Part shown: positions 1 to 7,762 of the stretch, one piece after another | Layout of the letters: every line of letters starts with the position of its first letter | Position numbering within the stretch: position 1 is the stretch's first letter | From: JAHJSY01 sp964557155 | GTDB lineage: Bacteria; Patescibacteriota; Minisyncoccia; Minisyncoccales; GWA2-38-27 | Assembly: GCA_964557155.1 (NCBI GenBank) | Contig: CAZKZC010000010.1 | Coordinates: 1-15,951, forward strand | Reading direction: 5' to 3' | DNA: 15,951 bases | Translations under genes and position numbers: made by a program | The notes under the pieces: model-generated | Databases searched by the model: none | What the model was told of the DNA's origin: nothing | The model's input: the letters and a program-made list of their open reading frames with translations, nothing else

Positions 1-2041
1 TAATTACTTTTGGAACAATGGCTGCTAGAGCTGTTATTAGAGATGTCGGTCGAGCCATGGCTTACGAATACAGCTATTGCGACAAACTTGCCAAAATGAT
101 TCCTTTGGGATTTACGCTAAAAGATACTTTGGAAAAAATATCTGAATTTAGAGACCTTTATGAAACAGACAATCAGGCAAGAAAGTTAATTGATATAGCT
201 AAAAAACTAGAAGGCGTTGTTCGCCACGCTTCAACTCACGCCTGTGGTGTTGTTGTTTCCGACAAACCATTAACAGACATTATCCCCTTACAACGCTCGG
301 GTCCAAATAACGAGAACATCGTTACTCAATACGAAATGCACTCTGTTGAAAGCATGGGTTTGTTAAAAATGGATTTCTTAGGATTAAAAAACTTGACAAT
401 TATTGAAGATACTTTATCAAGAATATATGTTTTAAGAGACAAGCTTAAAATAGATATTGAAAATCTTCCCTTAGACGATAAAAAAACTTTTGAACTTTTC
501 CAGAAAGCCAATACCACCTCTGTCTTTCAATTGGAAAGTGATGGTATGAAAAGATATTTAAAAGATTTAAAACCAACAGAGTTTGAAGATATTGTCGCCA
601 TGGTCGCTCTCTATCGTCCAGGCCCAATGCAATTTATTCCAGATTATATTGACAGAAAACACCGCAAGAAAGAAGTGACCTATCTTCATCCAAAATTAAA
701 ACCAATCTTAGAGAAAACTCAGGGTATTTGCATATACCAAGAACAGCTAATGCGAATAGCCAGAGACCTAGCTGGATTTAGTTTAGCTGAAGCCGATGTT
801 TTAAGAAAAGCTGTTGGAAAGAAAATAAAGAAACTTCTTGACGAGCAAGAGCTGAAATTTATCAAAGGAGCTATTGATAACGGAGTTGATAGAAAAGTTG
901 CTATACAATTATGGGAGTGGATCTTGCCCTTTGCCCAGTACGGCTTTAATAAATCACATTCTGCAGCTTACGCAACTATCGCCTATCAAACGGCTTATTT
1001 GAAAGCTCACTTCCCTGTTGAGTTTATGGCTGCTGTTTTAACATCAGAGAAAACCGATGTTGAAAGAATTGCTTTTTTAATTGATGAATGCAAAAGAATG
1101 AAGATTGAAGTTTTGCCACCCAATATAAATGAAAGTTTAAAGAATTTCACTGTCGTGTCAAAGGGAGATAAGATAAGGTTTGGGATGTTGGCTATTAAAA
1201 ATGTTGGAGAAAATATTATTAATGTTATTACCGAAGAAAGAAAGAATGGTAGGTTTGAGTCAATTAATAACTTTCTTAAAAGAGTTAATTCTAAAGATGT
1301 TAATAAAAAATCTATGGAGAGCTTAATTAAATCTGGAAGTTTTGATGAATTCGCTGAAAGAAACCAGCTATTATATAATTTAGAAAGATTATTAGAATGG
1401 TCAAAAGAACATCAAAAGAATAAACTCCACGGACAAGCCGGACTTTTTGATATGAGTGGATTTAATCAGAACATCGCCCTAAAGCCAGCTGTTCAAGCAA
1501 GTAATTTTGAAAAGCTTAGTTGGGAAAAGGATCTATTGGGACTATATGTAACCTCCCATCCTTTAGAAGATTATAGAGAAATATTTAAAAACACTCTGGC
1601 CCTATCAGAACTTAAAAGTGCTTTTATGCACCAAAAAGTAAGAGTTGGTGGAATTATTTCAACTATCAAGAAAATCATAACCAAGAACGGTCAGCCAATG
1701 CTTTTCGTAAAACTAGAGGACTTAACCAGTAAAACAGAGGTAGTTGTTTTTCCTGGTGTCATTGAAAAATATCCAGATTCTTTCCAAGAAAACAAAATCG
1801 TTTTTATCAACGGCAAAGTTGACCACCGTAACAACGAGCCCAAAATCATCGCCTATGAAATAGAAGAAGTTATACAAGCNNNNNNNNNNNNNNNNNNNNN
1901 NNNNNNNNNNNNNNNNNNNNNNNNNNNNNNNNNNNNNNNNNNNNNNNNNNNNNNNNNNNNNNNNNNNNNNNNNNNNNNNACCGTAACAACGAGCCCAAAA
2001 TCATCGCCTATGAAATAGAAGAAGTTATACAAGCATCTTAA
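1..2041 (+). CDS. dnaE: DNA polymerase III alpha subunit, 3' part (5' end outside window, internal N gap)
   Basis: Replicative polymerase catalytic subunit (family C). The frame is open from base 3 (ITFGTMAARAVIRDVGR, typical of DnaE just after the first two catalytic aspartates), so the N-terminal PHP domain and those aspartates lie off the left edge. Visible are the third catalytic Asp in KMDFLGL (about base 372), the RHASTHACGVVVS and ALYRPGPM blocks, YGFNKSHSAAYA, the helix-hairpin-helix region around GISSL-like positions, and a final OB fold (VRVGGIISTIKKI to KIIAYEIEEV). The reading frame as printed runs into 100 N and shifts. Collapsing the 55-bp duplicate on both sides of the gap gives an intact ending IQAS-stop at 2039-2041. 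The protein would end right after the OB fold, with no long tau-binding tail as in E. coli DnaE. The family call is secure; the ending depends on the gap being false. Confidence 0.95.
1880..1979. other. scaffold gap of 100 N, probably artificial
   Basis: Exactly 100 N. The 55 bases before it (1825-1879) are identical to the 55 bases after it (1980-2034), starting ACCGTAACAACG and ending ATACAAGC. Two contigs that already overlap by 55 bases were apparently joined with a default-size gap. A 55-base overlap is what a k=55 de Bruijn assembler leaves at contig ends. Removing the gap and one copy restores the dnaE frame to a normal stop. Nothing needs to be missing here. Confidence 0.9.
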
Positions 2042-2086
2042 ATTCCAAAAACTATCACACTCTAGAGTACTGTAGTTTATATCCAC

Positions 2087-2107
2087 TATTGAGGTTGAAT
2101 CTCAATA
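2087..2107. other. small hairpin downstream of dnaE
   Basis: Perfect 7-bp inverted repeat TATTGAG / CTCAATA with a 7-nt loop, 45 bases after the dnaE stop. It is followed by ATTTACTACT rather than a U-run, so it is a weak candidate for an intrinsic terminator. A second imperfect hairpin follows at 2113-2139 (TACTACGC with GTGTAGTA, one G-U pair). Confidence 0.3.
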
Positions 2108-2212
2108 TTTACTACTACGCTTGGCAGCATGGTGTAGTATTTATTTCTGATGATCAGAATGTTCTTCACTCGGTAAAATCGTGCGGGGAAAAGCCGAGCT
2201 TTGAGGAGCTAG

Positions 2213-2269
2213 GGATGTTGGTAGCTCGGTGTCGAACACCGCAGTGTTAGTCACCGAGTTCAAACATCC
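2213..2269. other. three-segment nested hairpin, 57 nt
   Basis: From outside in: GGATGTT (2213-2219) with AACATCC (2263-2269), 7 bp; internal loop GGT / CA; AGCTCGGTG (2223-2231) with CACCGAGTT (2252-2260), 9 bp including one G-U; symmetrical loop TCG / AGT; AACAC (2235-2239) with GTGTT (2244-2248), 5 bp; tetraloop CGCA. The rod of 21 pairs in a short space is much more regular than expected by chance in AT-rich spacer DNA. Confidence 0.6.
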
Positions 2270-2297
2270 GATTAAAAGAAATGTTATATATCCGAAA

Positions 2298-2332
2298 TGT
2301 TCAAAGTGTTCAAAGCTAAGCTTAGAACACTT
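2298..2332. repeat. 9-bp tandem repeat and 8-bp hairpin
   Basis: TGTTCAAAG occurs twice head to tail (2298-2306 and 2307-2315). The second copy begins a hairpin: AAGTGTTC 2304-2311 with GAACACTT 2325-2332, perfect 8 bp, with a 13-nt loop that contains the palindrome TAAGCTTA. Part of the structured gene-free stretch. Confidence 0.6.
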
Positions 2333-2374
2333 GCGAGAGGGCAAAGCTCAGCTGTTAACATTTCTCAACTCCAT

Positions 2375-2404
2375 TTGCTTAATATAGATAAAAATGTGTA
2401 TAAT
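2375..2404 (+). promoter_or_regulatory. predicted sigma70-type promoter for thrS operon
   Basis: TTGCTT at 2375-2380, 18-nt spacer, then a perfect TATAAT at 2399-2404. The predicted start of transcription near 2411 gives thrS a leader of only about 20 nt, with no evident Shine-Dalgarno. The -35 is weak (3 of 6). Confidence 0.5.
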
Positions 2405-2429
2405 AAAGAATACATTAGTTTTTAAAGTT

Positions 2430-4181
2430 ATGAAAAAAATAGAAAAAATAGAGAATATTCGGCATTCGTTGGCACATATATTGGCAAACGCCGTTAAAGA
2501 ACTTTACCCAAAAGTTGAGTTGGGTATGGGGCCGGCTATTGAAAATGGCTTTTATTATGATTTTGCCTTGCCCATTGAAGCTAGTGGCGAAGGTGGGATT
2601 AATCTCAAAGAAATAGAAAAGAAGATGAAAGAACTGATTAAAAAAGATTTTAAATTTGAAAGGGAATTAATCACCAAAGAGGCTGCCAAAAAATTATTCA
2701 AAGGCGAGAGATACAAACTGGAATTAATTAAAGACCTAAAAGAAAAGAAGGTTATTGTTTATAAGAGTGGCGATTTCGTTGATTTATGTAAAGGACCTCA
2801 TATTAAATCGTCAAAAGAGATTCCTTTTGATTCTTTTGAACTAGAGAGGATTGCCGGAGCTTACTGGAAAGGAAACGAAAAGAATAAAATGCTAACTAGG
2901 ATTTATGGCATTGCCTTCTCCAATAAAAAGGAGCTTAACTCCTTTAAAGAGCTTCGGGGAGAGACCGAAAAAAGAGACCACAGAAAATTAGGGAAGCTAC
3001 TTGATTTATTCGCTTTCTCTGAATTAGTTGGACCAGGCCTTCCCCTATTTACCCCCAAAGGAACTATTATAATAGAGGAGCTTAAAAAAGAGATTGAAAA
3101 AATCTGTCGTGGCTATGGTTTTGAAAAAGTTATTACCCCTCATTTAGCTAAAATAAAATTATTTGAGCTGTCGGGGCATGCTAAAAAGTTTGGCGAGGAA
3201 TTATTTCACGTAACATCCGAACAAAGCGAAGAGTTTGCCTTAAAACCTGTTCAATGCCCCCATCAAACTCAAATCTATGCTTCTCGCCCAAGATCATATA
3301 AGGATTTGCCAATTAGATATATGGAATCAAACAATCAGTATCGGGCGGAAAAAACTGGAGAGGTTGGTGGCTTAAACAGAGTTTACGCTATTACCGTTGA
3401 AGACGGTCATACTTTCTGCACTATTGACCAAGTTAAAGATGAAATTAAGAATATGGTTAAGATCATAGAAAAATTCTATAAATCCATTGGGCTTTGGGAC
3501 AACCATTGGGTTTCTTTATCTGTTCGTGATCCCAAAACTCCTGAAAAATACATTGGCGACATTAAAGACTGGAACTTATGCGAAAAGATTTTAAAAGAAG
3601 TATCAGATGAGATGAAATTAGGAGCCAAGAGAATAGAGGGCGAAGCCGCCCTATATGGTCCTAAGCTTGATTTCATGTTTAAAGATGCTTTGGGAAAAGA
3701 GATACAAATTCCAACTGTTCAAATTGATTTCGCTACTCCAAAAAGATTTGATTTAACTTATACCGATAAAGACGGTAAAGAAAAATCACCAGTTATGGTT
3801 CACCGAGCAATCTTAGGATCTTACGAAAGATTTTTAGCTCTTATTATAGAACACTTTGCTGGAGCTTTTCCTGTTTGGTTGTCCCCCGTTCAGGTCTATA
3901 TAATTCCAATCGGAGAAAAACACATCAAATATGCTCAAGACATATTTAATAAGTTAAACTTATTAAATTTGAGAGTGGAGCTTAGAGATGAAAACGAAAC
4001 ACTTTCTAAAAAGATAAGACACGGAGAAACTCAAAAAATTCCATATCTTTTAATCATTGGTGACAACGAAAAGAAAAATAAAACAGTTAGTGCCAGAAAA
4101 AGAAGCAAAGGAAATGTTGGAGAATTAGCCATTGACAAGTTCTCAAAAATGGTTCAGAATGAAATATCTAAAAAGATATAA
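2430..4181 (+). CDS. thrS: threonyl-tRNA synthetase without TGS domain
   Basis: Charges tRNA-Thr with threonine in the cytoplasm. I chose the ATG at 2430 (583 aa); an in-frame ATG at 2394 would add 12 poorly fitting residues and precedes the predicted transcription start. The protein opens directly with the N2 editing domain: HSLAH (H12, H16) and the DLCKGPHI motif with C120. The catalytic core follows with GPGLPLFTPKG (about 201-211), zinc ligands C276, H327 (DGHTFC) and H458 (VHRAILGS), motif 2 R305 and motif 3 R467, then an anticodon-binding domain (about 485-583). The first zinc motif reads CPHQ instead of the common CPGH, but the cysteine is kept. The roughly 60-residue TGS (N1) domain of E. 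coli ThrRS (642 aa) is missing. Heads a four-gene unit: 7 nt to the next gene. Confidence 0.97.
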   Translation: MKKIEKIENIRHSLAHILANAVKELYPKVELGMGPAIENGFYYDFALPIEASGEGGINLKEIEKKMKELIKKDFKFERELITKEAAKKLFKGERYKLELIKDLKEKKVIVYKSGDFVDLCKGPHIKSSKEIPFDSFELERIAGAYWKGNEKNKMLTRIYGIAFSNKKELNSFKELRGETEKRDHRKLGKLLDLFAFSELVGPGLPLFTPKGTIIIEELKKEIEKICRGYGFEKVITPHLAKIKLFELSGHAKKFGEELFHVTSEQSEEFALKPVQCPHQTQIYASRPRSYKDLPIRYMESNNQYRAEKTGEVGGLNRVYAITVEDGHTFCTIDQVKDEIKNMVKIIEKFYKSIGLWDNHWVSLSVRDPKTPEKYIGDIKDWNLCEKILKEVSDEMKLGAKRIEGEAALYGPKLDFMFKDALGKEIQIPTVQIDFATPKRFDLTYTDKDGKEKSPVMVHRAILGSYERFLALIIEHFAGAFPVWLSPVQVYIIPIGEKHIKYAQDIFNKLNLLNLRVELRDENETLSKKIRHGETQKIPYLLIIGDNEKKNKTVSARKRSKGNVGELAIDKFSKMVQNEISKKI

Positions 4182-4188
4182 CAACTAA

Positions 4189-5775
4189 ATGGTTTATTTA
4201 TCTCAAGCTACTAATACATTAATATCTCGCTATCAAAAATGGCATCAATCCCTTCAGCCCAAAGAAGGGATTGCTACTATTCACGTCGATGAAGTCGCTT
4301 CTAGGGTGGCTGCTTTTTATGAAAAAATACGAGGTATTATTGATTGGAAAGAAGAACATCTCTTGAAAAGAAGAGCCATTGAAAGAATCTTAAAAAGACG
4401 TCTTTTCGTAGAAGGTTCTGATATTGCTGAACCTTTAATTTTAGAGTTGATAAGGGGCGGGCATTTCCCTAACGATAAAATTGCTGAATCAAAGATTCAA
4501 GAAGTTCAAACAGCTATTGATAAATATACCCACATTCTCAATCAGACAGACTATGATCAAAATAAATCCAGGATACAACTATATAGCTGGCTATCCGCTA
4601 TCGCTGCCTGCGAGATAGAAGAAATCTTGACGCCGTCTATCAAAGAAAGAGCACTGATTAATTATATGTTTGAGATAATGAATAGTCGAATTAAAATTAA
4701 TGAGAAGATTAAAATTAGCGGTGAAGAAAAAAGCATTCAAACATACATTGCTGTTCAACGATCTCTCTTTAATTTAGATTCATCTATAATCAGCTATCAT
4801 CTTTTAAAATACAAATACCCTGAATGGAAGAACCTTCCCGGAGAACAGTTAAACTATGTTACTAAAAATATTCATTTGATAGAAAAAAATCTAGAGAAAT
4901 ATTTAGATCATCCACTAGGAAATAAATTTTACCATATTTGTGAAAAATATGATACTCCTTTTTTATTATTAGGAGATGCTCTTTCCAAACACACCATGGA
5001 ATCTAAAGAGAAATTTTCTGATCCAGAATTACTAGAAGCATCTATTAAAGTTAGCTACAACCAAAGAGTTAAAACCCTGAAAAAGAGATTGAGCCGAGCA
5101 GCTTTTTATTCTACCCTCTCAATTTTTCTTACCAACATTGTTTCTCTTCTGTTGGTAGAAATGCCTTTTAATAAATTAGTTACCGGTTATTTCTTTAATT
5201 ATTGGGCTATTGTTGTTGATATTTTAGGACCAACTATTTTAATGCTTATTCTGGTTATTACGATAAAGCCACCCAAGAAAGAAAACTTACCAGTTGTCTT
5301 AATGGAGGTTATGAAAATTGCTTACGACAAAGGAGGAAAAGATGTTTATGAAATAAAGAGGTTTAGAAAAAGAAAAGTTATTTTTGAGGCAATTATTAAT
5401 CTTTTCTATTTCTCAGGATTTTCAGCCATTCTCGCTTTAATAATATGGGGACTTTATCAAGTAAATTTCCCGCCTCTTTCATATATAATATTTATCATCT
5501 TTCTTTCTTTAATTGCTTTTGCTGGATCAAGAATAAGACAAAGAGCCAAAGAATTACAAGTGATAGACGAAAGAGAGCCTCTTCTTTTCTTCTTTATAGA
5601 TCCTTTTGCTATTCCCGTTATTCAACTAGGAAAATGGTTAACCAATAAATGGAAACGCTATAACATCATAGCTGTATTCTTCAGTGCTCTAATAGATATG
5701 CCTTTCACCATTTTTGTAGAATTCATTGAACAATGGCGCTACTTCCTCAAAGAAAAAAAAGAAAAGCTACACTAA
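4189..5775 (+). CDS. conserved membrane protein of unknown function, 528 aa
   Basis: I do not know a function. Residues 1-300 form a soluble, mostly helical, charged domain with a striking segment near the N-terminus (IHVDEVASRVAAFYEKIRG, 31-49, then DWKEEHLLKRRAIERILKRR, 52-71) that I recall from related Patescibacteria proteins. The C-terminal part is membrane-embedded, with hydrophobic segments at about 304-324, 337-359, 398-422 and 430-446, and further ones near 465-480 and 492-512 that may be amphipathic. No catalytic motif is apparent. The start lies 7 nt after thrS and the stop overlaps the miaB start by one base (TAATG), so it is translated from the tRNA-related operon. Membership may reflect shared expression rather than a tRNA role. 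Confidence 0.85.
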   Translation: MVYLSQATNTLISRYQKWHQSLQPKEGIATIHVDEVASRVAAFYEKIRGIIDWKEEHLLKRRAIERILKRRLFVEGSDIAEPLILELIRGGHFPNDKIAESKIQEVQTAIDKYTHILNQTDYDQNKSRIQLYSWLSAIAACEIEEILTPSIKERALINYMFEIMNSRIKINEKIKISGEEKSIQTYIAVQRSLFNLDSSIISYHLLKYKYPEWKNLPGEQLNYVTKNIHLIEKNLEKYLDHPLGNKFYHICEKYDTPFLLLGDALSKHTMESKEKFSDPELLEASIKVSYNQRVKTLKKRLSRAAFYSTLSIFLTNIVSLLLVEMPFNKLVTGYFFNYWAIVVDILGPTILMLILVITIKPPKKENLPVVLMEVMKIAYDKGGKDVYEIKRFRKRKVIFEAIINLFYFSGFSAILALIIWGLYQVNFPPLSYIIFIIFLSLIAFAGSRIRQRAKELQVIDEREPLLFFFIDPFAIPVIQLGKWLTNKWKRYNIIAVFFSALIDMPFTIFVEFIEQWRYFLKEKKEKLH

Positions 5776-6770
5776 TGAAATACTTTGTTGTTACATTTGG
5801 TTGCCAGATGAATGAAGCAGATAGTAAGAAGATTGCCTCGGCTCTGGAAAGTAAAAATTATAAGCCAGCTTTAGAGATAAATAAAGCTGATTTAGTTGTT
5901 GTTAATATGTGTTCTGTCCGCCAATCGGCCGTTGATAGAGTCTACGGAATAATTAATAAGCTTAAAAACTCAAAAGCTAAAACAATATTAACCGGCTGCA
6001 TTTTAAGAAAAGACAAAAATAAATTCAGAAAATTGTTTGACGAAGTTATCAATATAGAAGACTTAGCTCAAAAGGTTGAACAAAAATATGATGAAAAGTC
6101 TTCGGCTGTTATTCCTATAATGACTGGCTGTAATAATTTTTGCTCTTATTGTGTTGTCCCCTACACTCGGGGTAGAGAAAAATCAAGACCAGCAAAAGAG
6201 ATTATCTGTGAAGTTGAGAATTTAATTAAGCGAGGATATAAAGAAATATGGCTTTTAGGCCAAAATGTTAATTCCTATTCAGATATCCCCTTTTCAGAAT
6301 TATTAAGGAAAATAAATAATATTCCTGGTGAATTTTTAATTAGATTTACCTCATCTCATCCAAAAGATTTTTCAGATGATTTAATTAAAGCTATGGCAGA
6401 ATGTAAAAAAATAGCTAACTATCTAAACCTCCCTATTCAATCAGGAGATGACGAAGTTTTAAAAAGAATGAATAGGCCTTATACTGTTAAACAGTATAAG
6501 GACTTGGTTAAAAAAATTAGAAAAAAAATTCCAGACATTAATTTATCAACAGATGTTATTGTTGGCTTTCCTGGAGAAACAGAAGAACAATTTAAAAACA
6601 CTGCCAAATTATTTAGAGAAATTAAATTTAGCTTAGCTTATATAAATAAATATTCCCCTCGCTATGGGACAATGGCTGAAAAGTTTGAAGATGATATTTC
6701 ACCCAAAGAAAAAAAGCGTCGAGAGAAAGTTTTAGAAAACATCATAAAAGAAACCAAAAATGAAAAATAA
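5775..6770 (+). CDS. miaB: tRNA-2-methylthio-N6-dimethylallyladenosine synthase, short form without TRAM
   Basis: Radical-SAM methylthiotransferase that converts i6A37 to ms2i6A37 in tRNAs reading UNN codons. I start it at ATG 5775 (331 aa), overlapping the previous stop as TAATG; an upstream in-frame start at 5733 would add 14 unconserved residues. The N-terminal UPF0004 domain has the three auxiliary-cluster cysteines C10 (TFGCQMNEADS), C46 (VNMCSVR) and C75 (LTGC). The radical-SAM C-x3-C-x2-C is C119, C123, C126 (GCNNFCSYCVVPYTRGREKSRP range). LLGQNVNSY is diagnostic of MiaB rather than MtaB or RimO. The protein stops soon after YSPRYGTMAEK, so the C-terminal TRAM RNA-binding domain of the 474-aa E. 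coli enzyme is absent, and the UPF0004 domain is also trimmed. It overlaps miaA by 11 nt. Confidence 0.93.
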   Translation: MKYFVVTFGCQMNEADSKKIASALESKNYKPALEINKADLVVVNMCSVRQSAVDRVYGIINKLKNSKAKTILTGCILRKDKNKFRKLFDEVINIEDLAQKVEQKYDEKSSAVIPIMTGCNNFCSYCVVPYTRGREKSRPAKEIICEVENLIKRGYKEIWLLGQNVNSYSDIPFSELLRKINNIPGEFLIRFTSSHPKDFSDDLIKAMAECKKIANYLNLPIQSGDDEVLKRMNRPYTVKQYKDLVKKIRKKIPDINLSTDVIVGFPGETEEQFKNTAKLFREIKFSLAYINKYSPRYGTMAEKFEDDISPKEKKRREKVLENIIKETKNEK

Positions 6771-7653
6771 ACTAATTGTAATCTTGGGACCAACGGCTTC
6801 AGGAAAAACTGATTTATCTATAAAATTAGCTGAGAAGTTTAATGGTGAAATTATTTCAGCTGATTCAAGACAAGTTTACAAAGGAATGGATATTGGAACT
6901 GGAAAAGTAACCAAAAAAGAAATGCAAGGTATCCCCCATTATTTATTAGATGTCGTTTCACCAAAGACAAGATTTGATGTTACCAAGTATAGAAAGAAAA
7001 CTCTTAAGGTAATAAAAGATATCCAGAAAAGAAATAAGCTTCCCTTTTTAGTTGGCGGGACTGGCTTCTACATTCAATCTGTTGTAGGCGGCTTAGAATT
7101 CCCCCAAGTAAAACCAGACTGGAAATTGAGAAAAGAGCTAGAAAAGAAATCTACTTCAGAACTATTCAAAATACTTAAAAAATTAGATCCGAAAAGAGCT
7201 AAAAATATTGAGAAGAATAATCCGAGAAGATTAATTAGAGCCGTAGAAATTGTTTTAAAAACGAAGCAACCCGTTCTTGAATTAAAAAAACAACCTATAG
7301 ATTCAGATGTTTTAATATTGGGAGTTAAAAAAGATAAAAAGAAGCTTAGCTCCTTAATCAATAAACGACTACTAAAAAGATTAAAAAACGGCATGGTAGC
7401 CGAAGTTAAAGCTTTGAAATATCCGCCAGCTGGCGGAGGCATTTCTTGGAAACGCTTAGAAGAATTCGGATTAGAATATAGATATATTGCTCTATATCTA
7501 CAAAACAAGATAACAAAAGAAGAAATGATAAAAAAATTACAAAAAGAAATAGAACATTATGCCAAACGCCAAATGACATGGTTTAAACGCAATAAACGCA
7601 TCCACTGGATCAATAATCTTGAAAGAGCCAAACAGCTCATCAAAAACTTCTAA
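6760..7653 (+). CDS. miaA: tRNA dimethylallyltransferase
   Basis: Adds the isopentenyl group to N6 of A37, making the substrate of MiaB, whose gene precedes it and overlaps it by 11 nt. The 297-aa protein has the P-loop GPTASGKT (about 9-16), the substrate-contact DSRQVYKGMDIGTGK, LVGGTGFY and NPRRLIRAVEI blocks, and a C-terminal HYAKRQMTWFKR motif. The usual MRAIGYRQ-like segment is replaced by GISWKRLEEFGLEYRY, a variant I associate with Patescibacteria. Directly before it, residues YPPAGGG are encoded over a perfect 16-bp GC-rich palindrome (7422-7437), which looks like an in-frame insertion in a surface loop. The stop codon TAA forms the edge of the first copy of the 27-bp palindrome repeat. 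Confidence 0.96.
   Translation: MKNKLIVILGPTASGKTDLSIKLAEKFNGEIISADSRQVYKGMDIGTGKVTKKEMQGIPHYLLDVVSPKTRFDVTKYRKKTLKVIKDIQKRNKLPFLVGGTGFYIQSVVGGLEFPQVKPDWKLRKELEKKSTSELFKILKKLDPKRAKNIEKNNPRRLIRAVEIVLKTKQPVLELKKQPIDSDVLILGVKKDKKKLSSLINKRLLKRLKNGMVAEVKALKYPPAGGGISWKRLEEFGLEYRYIALYLQNKITKEEMIKKLQKEIEHYAKRQMTWFKRNKRIHWINNLERAKQLIKNF
7422..7437. repeat. 16-bp perfect GC-rich palindrome inside miaA
   Basis: TCCGCCAGCTGGCGGA, 12 of 16 bases G or C, in a very AT-rich gene. It encodes PPAGG between conserved parts of MiaA. I saw no other copy in the window. I have a recollection of this word being frequent in Parcubacteria genomes but cannot check it here. Confidence 0.8.
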
Positions 7654-7678
7654 TGAATGAGGTCGAGCCTCATTCATT
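7652..7678 (+). repeat. REP-like palindrome, copy 1 (perfect)
   Basis: AATGAATGAGG, TCGAG, CCTCATTCATT: 11 perfect base pairs, a closing T-G pair and a CGA loop. It starts within the miaA stop codon (its AA are the last two bases of TAA). It is identical to the reverse complement of copy 4. It may also protect or end the miaA transcript, although no U-run follows. Confidence 0.9.
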
Positions 7679-7706
7679 TGACAGATAGTCTCTAATGCAT
7701 TAATTT
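7678..7706 (+). promoter_or_regulatory. possible promoter for the zinc-ribbon gene
   Basis: A perfect -35 hexamer TTGACA at 7678-7683 begins on the last base of palindrome copy 1. At 17-nt spacing the -10 is poor (TAATTT, 7701-7706); better -10 words (TATATT 7709-7714) are too far away. The assignment is tentative. Confidence 0.3.
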
Positions 7707-7750
7707 AATATATTAGGTTAAGTAAGCGAAAATGATCTTTTACAATATAG

Positions 7751-7756
7751 AAGGAG
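7751..7756 (+). promoter_or_regulatory. strong Shine-Dalgarno of the zinc-ribbon gene
   Basis: AAGGAG followed by AGAGTT, 6 nt before the ATG at 7763. It is the clearest ribosome binding site I noticed among the genes of the window; several of the others start in overlaps or without a visible one. It supports this start and hints at independent translation. Confidence 0.7.
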
Positions 7757-7762
7757 AGAGTT

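Larger units (their letters stand above)
2169..2364. ncRNA. candidate structured RNA or palindromic element between dnaE and thrS
   Basis: Gene-free stretch. G+C is 59 of 120 bases (about 49%) over 2161-2280 by hand count, clearly above the surroundings. Several helices can be drawn: CTCGGT 2169-2174 with GCCGAG 2193-2198; GCCGAGCT 2193-2200 with AGCTCGGT 2223-2230 (alternative); a long nested hairpin 2213-2269; and GAAATGTT 2294-2301 with AACATTTC 2357-2364, enclosing a hairpin at 2304-2332. Some helices are mutually exclusive, as in switching or multi-state RNAs. I do not recognise a known family: no T-box AGGGUGGNACCGCG, no SRP, 6S, RNase P or tmRNA signature. The promoter predicted for thrS lies downstream of it, so it is probably not a thrS leader. 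It could equally be a DNA-level repeat. Strand is undetermined. Confidence 0.35.

Noticed and set aside
2213..2270. tRNA gene (7-bp outer stem, TAGCTCGGT resembling a D-arm, GTTCAAAC resembling a T-loop)
   Set aside because: At 57 nt it is too short, the T-like segment has no 5-bp stem, and there is no anticodon arm; the bases form one nested rod instead.
2141..2344. 67-codon minus-strand reading frame between dnaE and thrS
   Set aside because: It lies wholly over the hairpin-rich element. Its FEHFEHF pattern comes from the tandem 9-mer, no ribosome binding site is apparent, and no protein domain is recognisable.
2169..2404. T-box riboswitch controlling thrS
   Set aside because: The T-box consensus AGGGUGGNACCGCG and an antiterminator/terminator pair are missing, and the best promoter (TATAAT at 2399) lies downstream of the structured part.
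5445..5648. 67-codon plus-strand reading frame in another frame
   Set aside because: Shadow inside the membrane-protein gene, without any start signal or domain.
7074..7508. 144-codon minus-strand reading frame
   Set aside because: Antisense shadow of miaA, which has clear family motifs over the same stretch.
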